A stretch of 64,000 nt of DNA from Bacillaceae bacterium. GTDB lineage: Bacteria; Bacillota; Bacilli; Bacillales; Alkalibacillaceae. Shown here in pieces: positions 27,133 to 37,917 of this stretch. The stretch spans positions 62,001 to 126,000 of the forward strand of contig JACDOD010000010.1 of NCBI GenBank assembly GCA_017656265.1, given 5' to 3'. The translations under genes and the position numbers were made by a program. Each line of letters begins with the position of its first letter. Position 1 is the first letter of the stretch. The notes under the pieces were generated by a model. It did no database searches and was not told the DNA's origin. It was given only the letters and a program-made list of their open reading frames with translations.

Positions 27133-28728
27133 TTATTTTTCAAGTATGTTATAACCGGGTAATGTTAAGAATTCTACAAACGCATCGTCTAAAATTAACC
27201 GGTCAAATAACTCCACCGCTTCAGCAAATCTTTCATTTTCAAAGGCTTCTTCTCCGACCTGCTGTTTGATTTTTTCGATTTCTTCTTCCTTCAGCTGCTG
27301 GTACAGTTCCACCGTCACCTTTCTTCCGTCCGCTAAGCCCCCCTTAGGATGACGAATCCACTGCCAGAGCTGTGCTCTTGAGATTTCGGCTGTTGCCGCA
27401 TCTTCCATTAGATGATTGATCGGTGCTGCTCCCCTGCCATGCAGCCAGGAAGCGATGTACTGGATGCCCACACTGATATTCAGACGCACACCCTCTTCGG
27501 TAATATCTCCATCTGGAACTTCCAGAAGTTGATCACTCGTAATATTCAGGTCCTCAAGCTTTTTCGTTTCGATTTGATTCGGTTCTTTCATTTCTTTGTT
27601 AAACACTTCCATCGCTACCGGAACCAGTCCCGGATGGGCCACCCATGTCCCGTCATGGCCGTCTTTTGCTTCCCTTTCTTTATCCGCCCTGACTTTCTGA
27701 AACGCTTCTTCGTTAGCTTTCGGATTATTTTTTACAGGAATCTGAGCAGCCATGCCGCCGATTGCCGGTGCCTTTCGTTTGTGACAGGTCTGTATCGTTA
27801 ACAATGAATACGCCCGCATAAATGGCACCGTCATGGTCACCTGCGACCGGTCGGGCAAAATCACATCATCATGATTGCGGAACTTTTTCAAATAGCTGAA
27901 AATGTAATCCCAGCGTCCACAGTTTAAACCAGCGGAATGTTCTCTCAATTCATACAAAATTTCGTCCATTTCAAAGGCTGCCAGAATCGTTTCAATGAGA
28001 ACTGTCGCCTTGATGGTCCCCTGTGGGATCCCTACATAATCCTGGGCAAAGCGGAACACATCATTCCAGAGCCGGGCTTCCAGATGACTTTCCAGCTTTG
28101 GAAGATAAAAGTAAGGTCCTGTTCCCTTTTCGATGAGTCTTTTTGCATTGTGATAAAAAAACAGCCCGAAATCTAGGAAACTTCCGCTTATGGGCTGGCC
28201 GTCCACCAGCACGTGCTTTTCTTCTAAATGGAGCCCCCTCGGCCGCACAATCAGAACCGCTGTTTCTTCGTTCAGCTGATAGGTTTTCCCTTTGCCTTCA
28301 AGAGAGATGGTACCATTTACGGCATCCCGAAGATTAATCTGTCCCTGTATCATGTTGTCCCATGTAGGGGAAGTGGCATCCTCAAAACAGGCCATAAACA
28401 TTTTGGCCCCGGAGTTCAGAGCATTAATAATCATTTTCCGGTCTACGGGTCCGGTAATTTCTACCCGCCGATCCTTTAAGTCTTCCGGTATGGGATCAAT
28501 GGTCCAGTCGCTTTCCCGAATATGTCTTGTTTCGGGTAAAAAATCCGGCCTTTTCCCCCGATCAAACTCCTGCTGTCGTTTATCTCTGTTCTGTAACAAT
28601 TCTTTTCTTCGCTGGCCAAAGTTGCGTTCCAATTCTCCAATAAATTGGAGAGCATCAGAGGATAAAATCTCTTCATATCCAGGGCAGATCTCCCCCACAA
28701 CCTTGACCCCTGCAGTTTGTGTTGCCAA
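27133..28728 (-). CDS. aceB: Malate synthase A
   Basis: About 531 residues. It condenses glyoxylate with acetyl-CoA to malate, the second shunt step. Family segments include [36 protein letters not shown] and [20 protein letters not shown] choose TTG 28728, giving [10 protein letters not shown], because GAGGGGTGAT lies just upstream, a promoter sits 47 bases away, and the resulting length matches malate synthase A. The open frame extends further upstream without support. First gene of aceBA. Confidence 0.95.
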   Translation of the reverse strand: MATQTAGVKVVGEICPGYEEILSSDALQFIGELERNFGQRRKELLQNRDKRQQEFDRGKRPDFLPETRHIRESDWTIDPIPEDLKDRRVEITGPVDRKMIINALNSGAKMFMACFEDATSPTWDNMIQGQINLRDAVNGTISLEGKGKTYQLNEETAVLIVRPRGLHLEEKHVLVDGQPISGSFLDFGLFFYHNAKRLIEKGTGPYFYLPKLESHLEARLWNDVFRFAQDYVGIPQGTIKATVLIETILAAFEMDEILYELREHSAGLNCGRWDYIFSYLKKFRNHDDVILPDRSQVTMTVPFMRAYSLLTIQTCHKRKAPAIGGMAAQIPVKNNPKANEEAFQKVRADKEREAKDGHDGTWVAHPGLVPVAMEVFNKEMKEPNQIETKKLEDLNITSDQLLEVPDGDITEEGVRLNISVGIQYIASWLHGRGAAPINHLMEDAATAEISRAQLWQWIRHPKGGLADGRKVTVELYQQLKEEEIEKIKQQVGEEAFENERFAEAVELFDRLILDDAFVEFLTLPGYNILEK

Positions 28729-28774
28729 ATAATCACCCCTCATTGTTATACTACAGTTTATTTTGTTTGTTTGT

Positions 28775-28803
28775 ATTATATAACAGATAAAAAGTGTTTG
28801 GAA
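28775..28803 (-). promoter_or_regulatory. Putative aceBA promoter
   Basis: On minus, TTCCAA (28798-28803) and TATAAT (28775-28780) are 17 bases apart. The -10 is perfect and the -35 is weak, which is compatible with a regulated promoter. Confidence 0.55.
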
Positions 28804-28952
28804 CCTTTTTTTAGAAAAAAATTCAGAAAAATTTCGACATGGTGAGGAATAGTGATGATTCATTTTACCCGCGATTTTTTAGCACAGTTAAAATTTATAA
28901 ATTTATTTTTTCTGATCTAACGGATTAGATCCCTTCAGATGCTTTTGCGTCA

Positions 28953-29475
28953 AGCCCTGATTTCCCGTGCGTGAGCTCTGATTTCTCGCGCGTGAGCCCT
29001 GATTTCTCGTGCGCGAGATCTGATTCTTCATGCGTGAGTCCTGATATCTTGTGCGTGAACCCTGATTTCCCGTGCGTGAGCCCTGATTTCTCGCGCGTGA
29101 ACCCTGATTCCTCGCGTGTGAACTCTGATTCCTCGCGCGTGAGCTCTGATCTCTCGCGCGTGAGCCCTGATTTCTCGTGCGCGAGATCTGATTCTTCATG
29201 CGTGAGTCCTGATATCTTGTGCGTGAACCCTGATTTCCCGTGCGTGAGCCCTGATTTCTCGCGAGCGAGATCTGATTCTTCATGCGTGAGTCCTGATTTC
29301 TCGCGTGTGAACCCTGATTTCTCCTGCCTGAACCCTGATTTCTCCTGCGTGAGTCCTGATATCTCGCGCGCGAGATCTGATTCTTCATGCGTGAGTCCTG
29401 ATTTCTCCTGCGTGAACCCTGATATCTCGCGCGTGAACCCTGATATCTCGCGCGTGAACCCTGATTCCTCGATTG
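28953..29475. repeat. Minisatellite: 24 copies of a 21-bp unit plus a partial copy
   Basis: Units have the pattern AGYYCTGATTTCTCGCGCGTG with a variable centre. A higher-order period of 168 bp (eight units) is visible: the block starting at 28995 recurs at 29163. As the period is a multiple of three, long frames stay open on both strands, and on minus one reads as heptapeptides like SGFTREK. The TTG at 29494 on minus does have GGAGGA just upstream, so expression is not excluded. The constant CTGAT core and CG-rich palindromic halves suggest a DNA- or RNA-level role or simple expansion. It lies between aceB and an arginase-family gene. Confidence 0.95.
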
Positions 29476-29506
29476 AAAAAAGACAGTGATTCAACGTTCC
29501 TCCGCA

Positions 29507-29542
29507 TAAAAAAAGCCGCCGTTACTGGCAGCAAAGGAGGCT
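29507..29542 (-). terminator. Terminator of the arginase-family gene
   Basis: On minus, AGCCTCC pairs with GGCGGCT (29536-29542/29514-29520, one mismatch) and T7 follows. Confidence 0.6.
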
Positions 29543-29567
29543 ATCCTAGATTTTTAGATTCATAGAT

Positions 29568-30386
29568 TCAGCTCACATGGCCCAGGCATGTTTGAAGAAT
29601 TTTTAGATTGGCGTGTTCATTTTTTTCGATGTACAGCCGTTTTTCCGGTTTAAACAATTCCAGAGGATCTGCAGGCATTTCCCCGCATACATCAACGCCG
29701 CATACGCTTTTCTTTCGGATCAGGATTTCCAGCGATGTGAGCAGTTCGAATAAGGACATCTGCCCCTGATCCCAGTTTGTCAGTACATCTTTTTTACTTA
29801 ATACATCTTTATCAATGCTGATATATATGTGTTCGGTTGGTAAGAGAGAAAGGATGGTTTTGGTTATTTGAACGATTCCTTGAGCAGCAATTGAAGAAGT
29901 TGTCTGAATGTCTGCTGCTAATTTGGTATGAGAAGAGTAAGGAGTGAAGATTACTTTAGAACGAAGCATGTCGGGAATTTCACTGAAAGATGATGGGTGA
30001 GCTCCAATGACAATCACTTTTTTGAGATTAGGCATACTCAAGGCATTCTTCACCCATGATCCGCATGACAATAAATTTTGGGATGGGGAATCCAGCATAT
30101 CCGAATGATTGTCAAACAAAATTAAAGAAAATGGTTGTTCAATTTCAGAAAGCAAGGCATAGGACACATAATGATAATCTCCGCTTCCTACAAACGTAAT
30201 CCCTTTCTGACCCCGCCTGGATAACCGCTGTCGAATCTGGTTCAGCGCATTCCATTCACAAAATTTTTTCGTCGAAGGTATGTCATCGACAGAAACCGTT
30301 TCATGAGGGATGTTCAGCAATGATTGTTGAGATTCAACGAATTGGTCAAAGTTCAGAATCGTAATTCCTCGCCTTAACAATCCCAC
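29568..30386 (-). CDS. Arginase/agmatinase/formiminoglutamase family protein (atypical)
   Basis: 272 residues with the ureohydrolase metal motifs in order but altered: GSGDYHYVS in place of GGDHS, DNHSD matching DxHxD, and SIDKDVLS matching SxDxD but lacking the usual DP ending. A manganese pair is therefore plausible, with substrate uncertain. The C-terminal half has VCGVDVCGEMPADPLELF where relatives have a GGL/EVNP-type loop. The start is GTG 30386, ten bases after GAGGAG. It stands alone. A weak chance remains that it is a non-hydrolytic relative. Confidence 0.75.
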   Translation of the reverse strand: MGLLRRGITILNFDQFVESQQSLLNIPHETVSVDDIPSTKKFCEWNALNQIRQRLSRRGQKGITFVGSGDYHYVSYALLSEIEQPFSLILFDNHSDMLDSPSQNLLSCGSWVKNALSMPNLKKVIVIGAHPSSFSEIPDMLRSKVIFTPYSSHTKLAADIQTTSSIAAQGIVQITKTILSLLPTEHIYISIDKDVLSKKDVLTNWDQGQMSLFELLTSLEILIRKKSVCGVDVCGEMPADPLELFKPEKRLYIEKNEHANLKILQTCLGHVS

Positions 30387-30624
30387 TGATTATCACTCTC
30401 CTCTGATATGACCAATTTACATACCATAAATGAAATAATTACCCTTATATGGATATATATCCCTCTATTATCCAATATATCTCTTTTTCTTAGAAGGAAC
30501 AATTTATTTGCTTGTATAAGCAAAGGTTCTGGTGCATGGATTTATAGACGGGAATTTCCGCTTCTTTTAGGCAAATAACTATATCGGCTGGAGAGCAGGA
30601 AACAGGAGAATAGGAGAAATGCTC
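30387..30624. other. Intergenic region, nothing assigned
   Basis: AT-rich with short tandem TATATCC-like runs (TATATGGATATATATCCC near 30448). It may hold the promoter of the arginase-family gene, but I see no convincing -35/-10 pair. Confidence 0.3.
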
Positions 30625-30663
30625 AAAAAATTAGCCTGATACCGGTTATTCCCGATATCAGGC
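30625..30663 (-). terminator. putP terminator
   Basis: GCCTGATA (30634-30641) and TATCAGGC (30656-30663) pair, extended by ACCGG/CGGG-type contacts. On minus it is followed by TAATTTTTT. Confidence 0.85.
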
Positions 30664-30689
30664 AGTTGGTGATTAATTAAATATAATCA

Positions 30690-32174
30690 TTATCTTCCTT
30701 CAGCTATCTGGCGTGCCTGTTCAAATTCATCTTGAATTTCCTGAGAAGGTCCTTCACCTGTCATGCTGACTAAAACTGCAACAATGAAGTTCAGCACAAA
30801 ACCAGGGAAGATTTCATATAAGTCGAACAGTCCGCCACTGAGGTTATGCCATACCACAACAGTAACAGCACCGACAATCATTCCGGCAATGGCACCATTT
30901 CTTGTGATACCTTTCCAGAACAGTGAAAGGATGACAATAGGTCCAAAGGCGGCACCAAATCCAGCCCATGCATAACTAACTAATCCAAAGACGGAACTGT
31001 TCGGATCATATGCCATGAAGATGGCAATCAGTGCGATAACCAGAACTGAAACACGTGCAACTACCACTAATTCCTTATCCGTAGCATCTTTTCGAATCAA
31101 CCCTTTATAAAAGTCCTCTGCTACTGCTGAAGATGATACAAGCAGCTGAGAGTCAATGGTACTCATAACAGCCGATAGAATCGCTGCCAGCAGAATACCA
31201 GCAATAATCGGGTGGGTCAACATCTGAGAAAGGACAATAAAAATGGTTTCTGAGTCAAAATTCGCTAAATCAATTCCCGTATCCACAGAGTTCAAGTAAG
31301 CATAGCCTGCTACACCTGTGAAAATAGCACCGTATAAACCTAGAACCATCCATGTAATTCCAATAAAACGTGCTTTTCCTGTATCTCTGTGGGATTTCAT
31401 ACCCATAAAGCGAACGATGATGTGCGGCATTCCAAAGTAACCAAGACCCCATCCTAAAGACGATAGTATTCCGATTACGCCAACACCAGCTACCATTTCA
31501 AGATGACCCGGGCTGAGATCGCTTACAATACTCATGGTTTCAGACCATCCGCCCAGCTCATTAATGGCGATAACAGGCAAAATAATCAGTGCAAAGAACA
31601 TTAAAATACCCTGGAAAAAGTCCGTCCAGCTTACAGCAATAAATCCGCCTAAAAATGTGTACGCTATGATTACAACTGCACCAAGCCATAACCCCTGGGT
31701 ATAAGTAAGATCAAAAGCGGAGTTGAACAGTTTTGCACCTGCGGCCATTCCCGATGCGGTATAAACAGTAAAGAAAATAAGGATAACCAGTGCGGAAACT
31801 AGACGCAGCACGTGGGAATGATCACGAAAACGATTTTCAAAGAAATCCGGAACGGTAATTGAATCATTTGATACCTCAGTATAGATACGCAGACGTTTGG
31901 CAACAAACTGCCAGTTTAAGTATGCACCGATGGAAAGCCCTACTGCAATCCAGGCTCCGGAAAAACCGGACGCGAACAAAGTTCCAGGCAGTCCCAGCAA
32001 AAGCCATCCACTCATATCAGAAGCCCCGGCACTCAATGCGGCAACTCCTGGACCCAGACGTCTTCCCCCTAAGAAATAATCTGATAAGTTACTTGTCATA
32101 CGATAACCAATGATTCCGATTGCCAGCATACCGGCGAGATAGACGATAAATGTGACTAAAGTAGCTGTATCCAT
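30690..32174 (-). CDS. putP: Sodium/proline symporter
   Basis: 494 residues, about thirteen transmembrane helices, of the solute:sodium symporter family. SDYFLGGRRLGPGVAALSAG near the start, YTASGMAAGAKLF and LGGFIAVSWTDFFQG are typical of PutP/OpuE. It imports proline as nutrient or osmoprotectant. It lies beside pruA, next in proline breakdown. It is translationally coupled to a 35-residue membrane peptide gene whose stop overlaps this ATG by one base. GGTGAAGAG sits upstream, inside that small gene. Confidence 0.96.
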   Translation of the reverse strand: MDTATLVTFIVYLAGMLAIGIIGYRMTSNLSDYFLGGRRLGPGVAALSAGASDMSGWLLLGLPGTLFASGFSGAWIAVGLSIGAYLNWQFVAKRLRIYTEVSNDSITVPDFFENRFRDHSHVLRLVSALVILIFFTVYTASGMAAGAKLFNSAFDLTYTQGLWLGAVVIIAYTFLGGFIAVSWTDFFQGILMFFALIILPVIAINELGGWSETMSIVSDLSPGHLEMVAGVGVIGILSSLGWGLGYFGMPHIIVRFMGMKSHRDTGKARFIGITWMVLGLYGAIFTGVAGYAYLNSVDTGIDLANFDSETIFIVLSQMLTHPIIAGILLAAILSAVMSTIDSQLLVSSSAVAEDFYKGLIRKDATDKELVVVARVSVLVIALIAIFMAYDPNSSVFGLVSYAWAGFGAAFGPIVILSLFWKGITRNGAIAGMIVGAVTVVVWHNLSGGLFDLYEIFPGFVLNFIVAVLVSMTGEGPSQEIQDEFEQARQIAEGR

Positions 32175-32281
32175 TAGCTCTCTTCACCTCTATCCGTAAA
32201 CATTGTGATTAAGGATAAAATGATCAATAAAGGCATTGGAACAAACAGCCAGAACCAGGTTGCTGCAGATAATCCTTCCAA
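32174..32281 (-). CDS. 35-residue single-helix membrane peptide coupled to putP
   Basis: Starts TTG at 32281, preceded by AAAGGGGG at eight-base spacing, and stops at 32174-32176 with TAATG overlapping the putP start. The peptide reads MEGLSAATWFWLFVPMP then LLIILSLITMFTDRGEES: a short N-terminus, one hydrophobic helix and a charged cytoplasmic-type tail. Small accessory subunits of sodium symporters (MetS-type and other symporter small proteins) have this size and position. I infer a PutP partner. It is too short for common gene callers. Confidence 0.7.
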   Translation of the reverse strand: MEGLSAATWFWLFVPMPLLIILSLITMFTDRGEES

Positions 32282-32320
32282 TGTTCAAACCCCCTTTGTT
32301 TAATAGACTTTAACACTAAT

Positions 32321-32349
32321 ATCATAAAGGAATAATTCAAAAATTTCAA
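32321..32349 (-). promoter_or_regulatory. Sigma-A-like promoter of the putP operon
   Basis: On minus, TTGAAA (32344-32349) and TATGAT (32321-32326) are separated by 17 bases, about 40 bases before the small-peptide start. Confidence 0.7.
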
Positions 32350-32650
32350 AAACTTTTTCTGGAAATTCCTGTACTTTTGCCTTATTTTCAGGCATTTTGG
32401 TGATTAAAAAATAAGCATTTCTGCCTAGAAAAAATCATTTTTCTGAAGTGATAAAACACAGGCAATGAAGTGAAAATGACAGCTTTATCCAGAGAGGGAA
32501 AGGATTCTGAGGTATAATTTGTCCAATCATGTGTGAACTATACTTCCTCAACTCTCTATATATAGTTTATACCCATCTTACAAAATAAAAAAAATCTTGA
32601 AATGATCACAGGAAAATAAAGAGCCGGAGACAAACGGGCATAATGTAATG

Positions 32651-32701
32651 AAAAATCCGAACTAAATTCATTATTCGTAACATGAACTAGTTCGGATTTT
32701 T
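32651..32701. terminator. Bidirectional hairpin, pruA terminator
   Basis: AAAAATCCGAACTA (32651-32664) and TAGTTCGGATTTTT (32688-32701) pair perfectly. T-runs arise on either strand. Confidence 0.75.
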
Positions 32702-32712
32702 TACTTCGTCAA

Positions 32713-32900
32713 CATGATTCGCTTTCCGCGGGTATGGCCTAAGGTCCCTAAAGTAGCTCATTCTGCTGTCTTTAGGGATTTTCGGCTCATGCAGCTCATG
32801 CAGTTCCCACGATGCACAGGACGTGCTAGTGTCGACGTTAGCCACAGGACGTGGCCGGTTTTAGTCGACCAGGAGTCTCAAGCTGCTTATATTTTGTTCA
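32713..32900. repeat. GC-rich noncoding block with internal repeats
   Basis: Contains a hairpin TCCCTAAAG/CTTTAGGGA (32745-32753/32770-32778) and two direct copies of CACAGGACGTG (32815-32825, 32843-32853). It opens with CGCTTTCCGCGG, a phrase I associate with dispersed intergenic repeats of Bacillaceae. There is no credible reading frame. It sits between pruA and its distal terminator. Confidence 0.5.
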
Positions 32901-32954
32901 GCTGTTCCATCTTAAATTTTAGTCGCAGTCTTCTATCTGCTCTTTATCGATGGT

Positions 32955-34505
32955 TTAAAGCATTTCAGATGTTGTCTTCGCCTGCATGTGCTGAATCAGG
33001 TAATCTGGACCGCCCGCTTTGGAATCTGTACCAGACATGTTGAATCCGCCAAATGGATGGTATCCAACAATAGCAGCTGTACAGCCGCGGTTGAAGTACA
33101 GGTTACCAACATGGAAGTCTTCACGGGCTTTCTCAAGATGCAGACGGTTATTGGTGATTACCGCACCTGTCAAGCCGTACTCTGTGTTGTTTGCGATCTC
33201 AATGGCTTCGTCAAATGTTTTAGCCTTTGTGAATCCAACAACTGGTCCGAAGATTTCTTCCTGCATGATGGTAGCTTCAGGGTCAAGATCAGCAAAAACG
33301 GTCGGCTTGATAAAGAATCCGTTAGAGTCGTCTCCTTCTCCGCCAGTCATCAGCTTACCTTCTTTTTTGCCGATTTCGATGTATTTCATAATCTTATCGT
33401 AGGCACCTTTGTCAATAACTGGTCCCATGTAAGTATCCCCATTTGCAGGATCTCCCACATTTACTTCTTTTTCGGTTTTTTCAACTACACGTTTTAGCAG
33501 GTCATCGTAAACGTCCTCAAGAGCTACCACACGGGAGCAAGCGGAACATTTTTGGCCTGAGAATCCGAATGCGGAGTACACAATAGCATCTGCAGCCAGC
33601 TCAAGGTCAGCATCGCTGTCTACTACAATGGTGTCTTTACCGCCCATTTCAGCGATGACACGCTTCAGCCATTTCTGGCCTGGCTGAATTTTAGAAGCCT
33701 TTTCAAAAATGCGTGTACCCACTTCACGTGAACCTGTGAAGCTGATGAAACGGGTCTGTGGATGTTCTACCAGGTAGTCACCGATTTCAGAACCGCTTCC
33801 TGGAATATAGTTTACAACTCCAGCCGGCATACCTGCTTCTTCAAGTACTTCAACGAATTTGTGTGCGATGACTGGAGTTAAGCTCGCAGGTTTAAGCAGT
33901 ACCGTATTTCCAGAAACCATCGGAGCTACTGTTGTACCACACATAATGGCAAACAGGAAGTTCCATGGCGGAATCGTTACACCTACACCCAGCGGGATAT
34001 AGAAGAAACGGTTGTTTTCAATTTCACGGCTGTTGATAGGGAAACCGTCTTTAATTCGCAGCATTTGACGTCCATAGTATTCCATAAAATCAATCGCTTC
34101 AGCAGTGTCAGCATCTGCTTCTTTCCATGGCTTACCGCCTTCTTTAACAAGAAGAGCAGAGAATTCATGTTTGTTTCTGCGGACAATGGCTGCTGCACGG
34201 AACAAGATATCAGCGCGCATTTCAGGCTTAGACTTGCGCCACCATTCAAATGTTTCAGTTGCCACTTTCATCGCTTTTTCAGCCAGCTCTTTGTTGGCTT
34301 TTGATACATATCCAATGATTTCATCTGGATTGGCAGGGTTAAATGATTTGATTTTGTCGTCTGTGTAGATTCTTTCGCCACCGATGATCAACGGATACTC
34401 TTTTCCTAATTCACCTTCAACCTTTTTCAGCGCTTCCTCAAAAGCTTTGCGGTTTTCTTCTTTGGAAAAATCAGTTAGCGGCTCATGTGTGTATGGTACT
34501 ACCAT
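32955..34505 (-). CDS. pruA: 1-pyrroline-5-carboxylate dehydrogenase
   Basis: 516 residues of the aldehyde dehydrogenase superfamily. It oxidises pyrroline-5-carboxylate/glutamate semialdehyde to glutamate with NAD. The general base region VIAEMGGKD, the catalytic cysteine in [21 protein letters not shown] and [19 protein letters not shown] are all intact. GGGAGG lies before the ATG. It is close to putP on the same strand, but proline dehydrogenase is not in the window, so that step is encoded elsewhere. Confidence 0.97.
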   Translation of the reverse strand: MVVPYTHEPLTDFSKEENRKAFEEALKKVEGELGKEYPLIIGGERIYTDDKIKSFNPANPDEIIGYVSKANKELAEKAMKVATETFEWWRKSKPEMRADILFRAAAIVRRNKHEFSALLVKEGGKPWKEADADTAEAIDFMEYYGRQMLRIKDGFPINSREIENNRFFYIPLGVGVTIPPWNFLFAIMCGTTVAPMVSGNTVLLKPASLTPVIAHKFVEVLEEAGMPAGVVNYIPGSGSEIGDYLVEHPQTRFISFTGSREVGTRIFEKASKIQPGQKWLKRVIAEMGGKDTIVVDSDADLELAADAIVYSAFGFSGQKCSACSRVVALEDVYDDLLKRVVEKTEKEVNVGDPANGDTYMGPVIDKGAYDKIMKYIEIGKKEGKLMTGGEGDDSNGFFIKPTVFADLDPEATIMQEEIFGPVVGFTKAKTFDEAIEIANNTEYGLTGAVITNNRLHLEKAREDFHVGNLYFNRGCTAAIVGYHPFGGFNMSGTDSKAGGPDYLIQHMQAKTTSEML

Positions 34506-34681
34506 GTTTGATACGCCTCCCTTTAACTCCTATTCTATTTCACAACATTTGTCTGCTGGACAAATGAAGCGTTTCCACGTATCATTCTACCCCATTCAGA
34601 CATGCACTTCAAACAAGAATCATCAAAAAATTTGTGCATCTTCTGAAACAGGCAGAAAAGTTTATATCAGAAAAATAATAA

Positions 34682-35887
34682 TTAGTTATATATATAAACA
34701 GACGGTTCTTCTTCACCCGATCTTCTAACAAGCAGAATCTCCTGTTTAAATGGTGATTGAACGTTTACTTCTATATCCATATAATTTGGAAATAGTTCAA
34801 TAACGAGTCCGTACAGGTACTGGGCAAAGCCAATCACTTCCGCCTTCCCTTTAAATTCGATGGTAATGTCTATTTTTAATTGATTGATCTGATCATCTGC
34901 ATAAAAACCTTTTCCTACCACACCTACATAGTTTGGAAAAAATTCAGCAATTTCATTCGTGAATTCTTCCATTCTATTGGCATCTTCATAGTAAGCCGTA
35001 TCCGCTTCACTGGACGGGAAAAGTACATAATGTTCATCAATCCTTTCCCATTCATTGATCATCATGTTTTGCGGATCAACTACCGTTTTGGCTATAAAAT
35101 TCCCGGGGACAAGGGATGAATGGGATTCCTGCTTGTACAGGGCAATTAATATCGGAACATCGTTCAGTGCATCAATCCGGCGCAGCCGCTGCAGCACTTT
35201 CTCAGCGATTTGCTTCCCGTTTTCTAATATCTCTTCGTCACTTAGCTGTTCATAGTAGTAGGGACCCCATTGTTCAGTCTGAAAGCGATAAGTCGATTTC
35301 AAAGCCAGTCCGATGGCAACACCGCCCAATTCTACTTTATTTCCGTCGGTTTTCAGCAAGTAATTCTGCTCCAAAATATGGGACAGGTATTTTGGGTTAT
35401 CCCGGTGCGCCTGTTCATCCGTCTCATCCTGCAGCGGAGGATTCAGACCGTCCTGCAGTTCCTCCCGTGTCAAACGGGAATTGGGGTAATCCTTAAAATA
35501 CTGCTCCACCTGTTCATCCGTTAATCTTCGTTCAAGCCAATCATAAATCATTTCTTCGGTCACGTACTGGCCGCTTTGAAAATAGTAATCTTCAGGGTCA
35601 AATACACTCTTGGCGTGACGCATTAACCCTGTTTCCAGTTCATCAATGTCCAGCCGGTTCGCAATTTGATTGACAATCACGCCCCGTGCCTCCCCCGGAT
35701 CAAATCCTTCATTTTCTGTGAGAAGAACTTTATACTCTTCATCAGATGTCGTATAGTTCGGTGCAATAACCCTTACTTTCTGCTCCTCTTCGGTCTCCTG
35801 TACAATTTCCTCTTCGTTGTTGTAACTCGGGGCACACCCGGACAGGATCATCAAAAAAGCCATCAACGCCAGGAAAAACTTTTTCAT
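34682..35887 (-). CDS. camS: CamS-family lipoprotein (YerH)
   Basis: 401 residues with lipobox ILSGC (Cys18), an acidic linker (EEEIVQETEEEQK) and a large CamS domain. Staphylococcal CamS yields the cAM373 sex pheromone from its signal peptide; in bacilli the role is unknown. It lies 11 bases downstream of ligA in the order seen in B. subtilis (pcrB-pcrA-ligA-yerH). Confidence 0.93.
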   Translation of the reverse strand: MKKFFLALMAFLMILSGCAPSYNNEEEIVQETEEEQKVRVIAPNYTTSDEEYKVLLTENEGFDPGEARGVIVNQIANRLDIDELETGLMRHAKSVFDPEDYYFQSGQYVTEEMIYDWLERRLTDEQVEQYFKDYPNSRLTREELQDGLNPPLQDETDEQAHRDNPKYLSHILEQNYLLKTDGNKVELGGVAIGLALKSTYRFQTEQWGPYYYEQLSDEEILENGKQIAEKVLQRLRRIDALNDVPILIALYKQESHSSLVPGNFIAKTVVDPQNMMINEWERIDEHYVLFPSSEADTAYYEDANRMEEFTNEIAEFFPNYVGVVGKGFYADDQINQLKIDITIEFKGKAEVIGFAQYLYGLVIELFPNYMDIEVNVQSPFKQEILLVRRSGEEEPSVYIYN

Positions 35888-35898
35888 ATTCCCACTCC

Positions 35899-37908
<2,010 letters not shown>

Positions 37909-37917
37909 TCACCTCAC

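Noticed and set aside
28729-28863. N-terminal extension of malate synthase
   Set aside because: It spans the promoter and is absent from the family; the TTG at 28728 has a ribosome site.
28953-29475. CRISPR array
   Set aside because: Units are contiguous without unique spacers and no cas genes are present. The 52-bp repeat at 21979 fails for the same reason.
28903-29494. Three long overlapping frames across the 21-bp repeat
   Set aside because: They stay open only because the repeat unit is a multiple of three and lacks stops. No family is recognisable, so I list the DNA repeat and not proteins.
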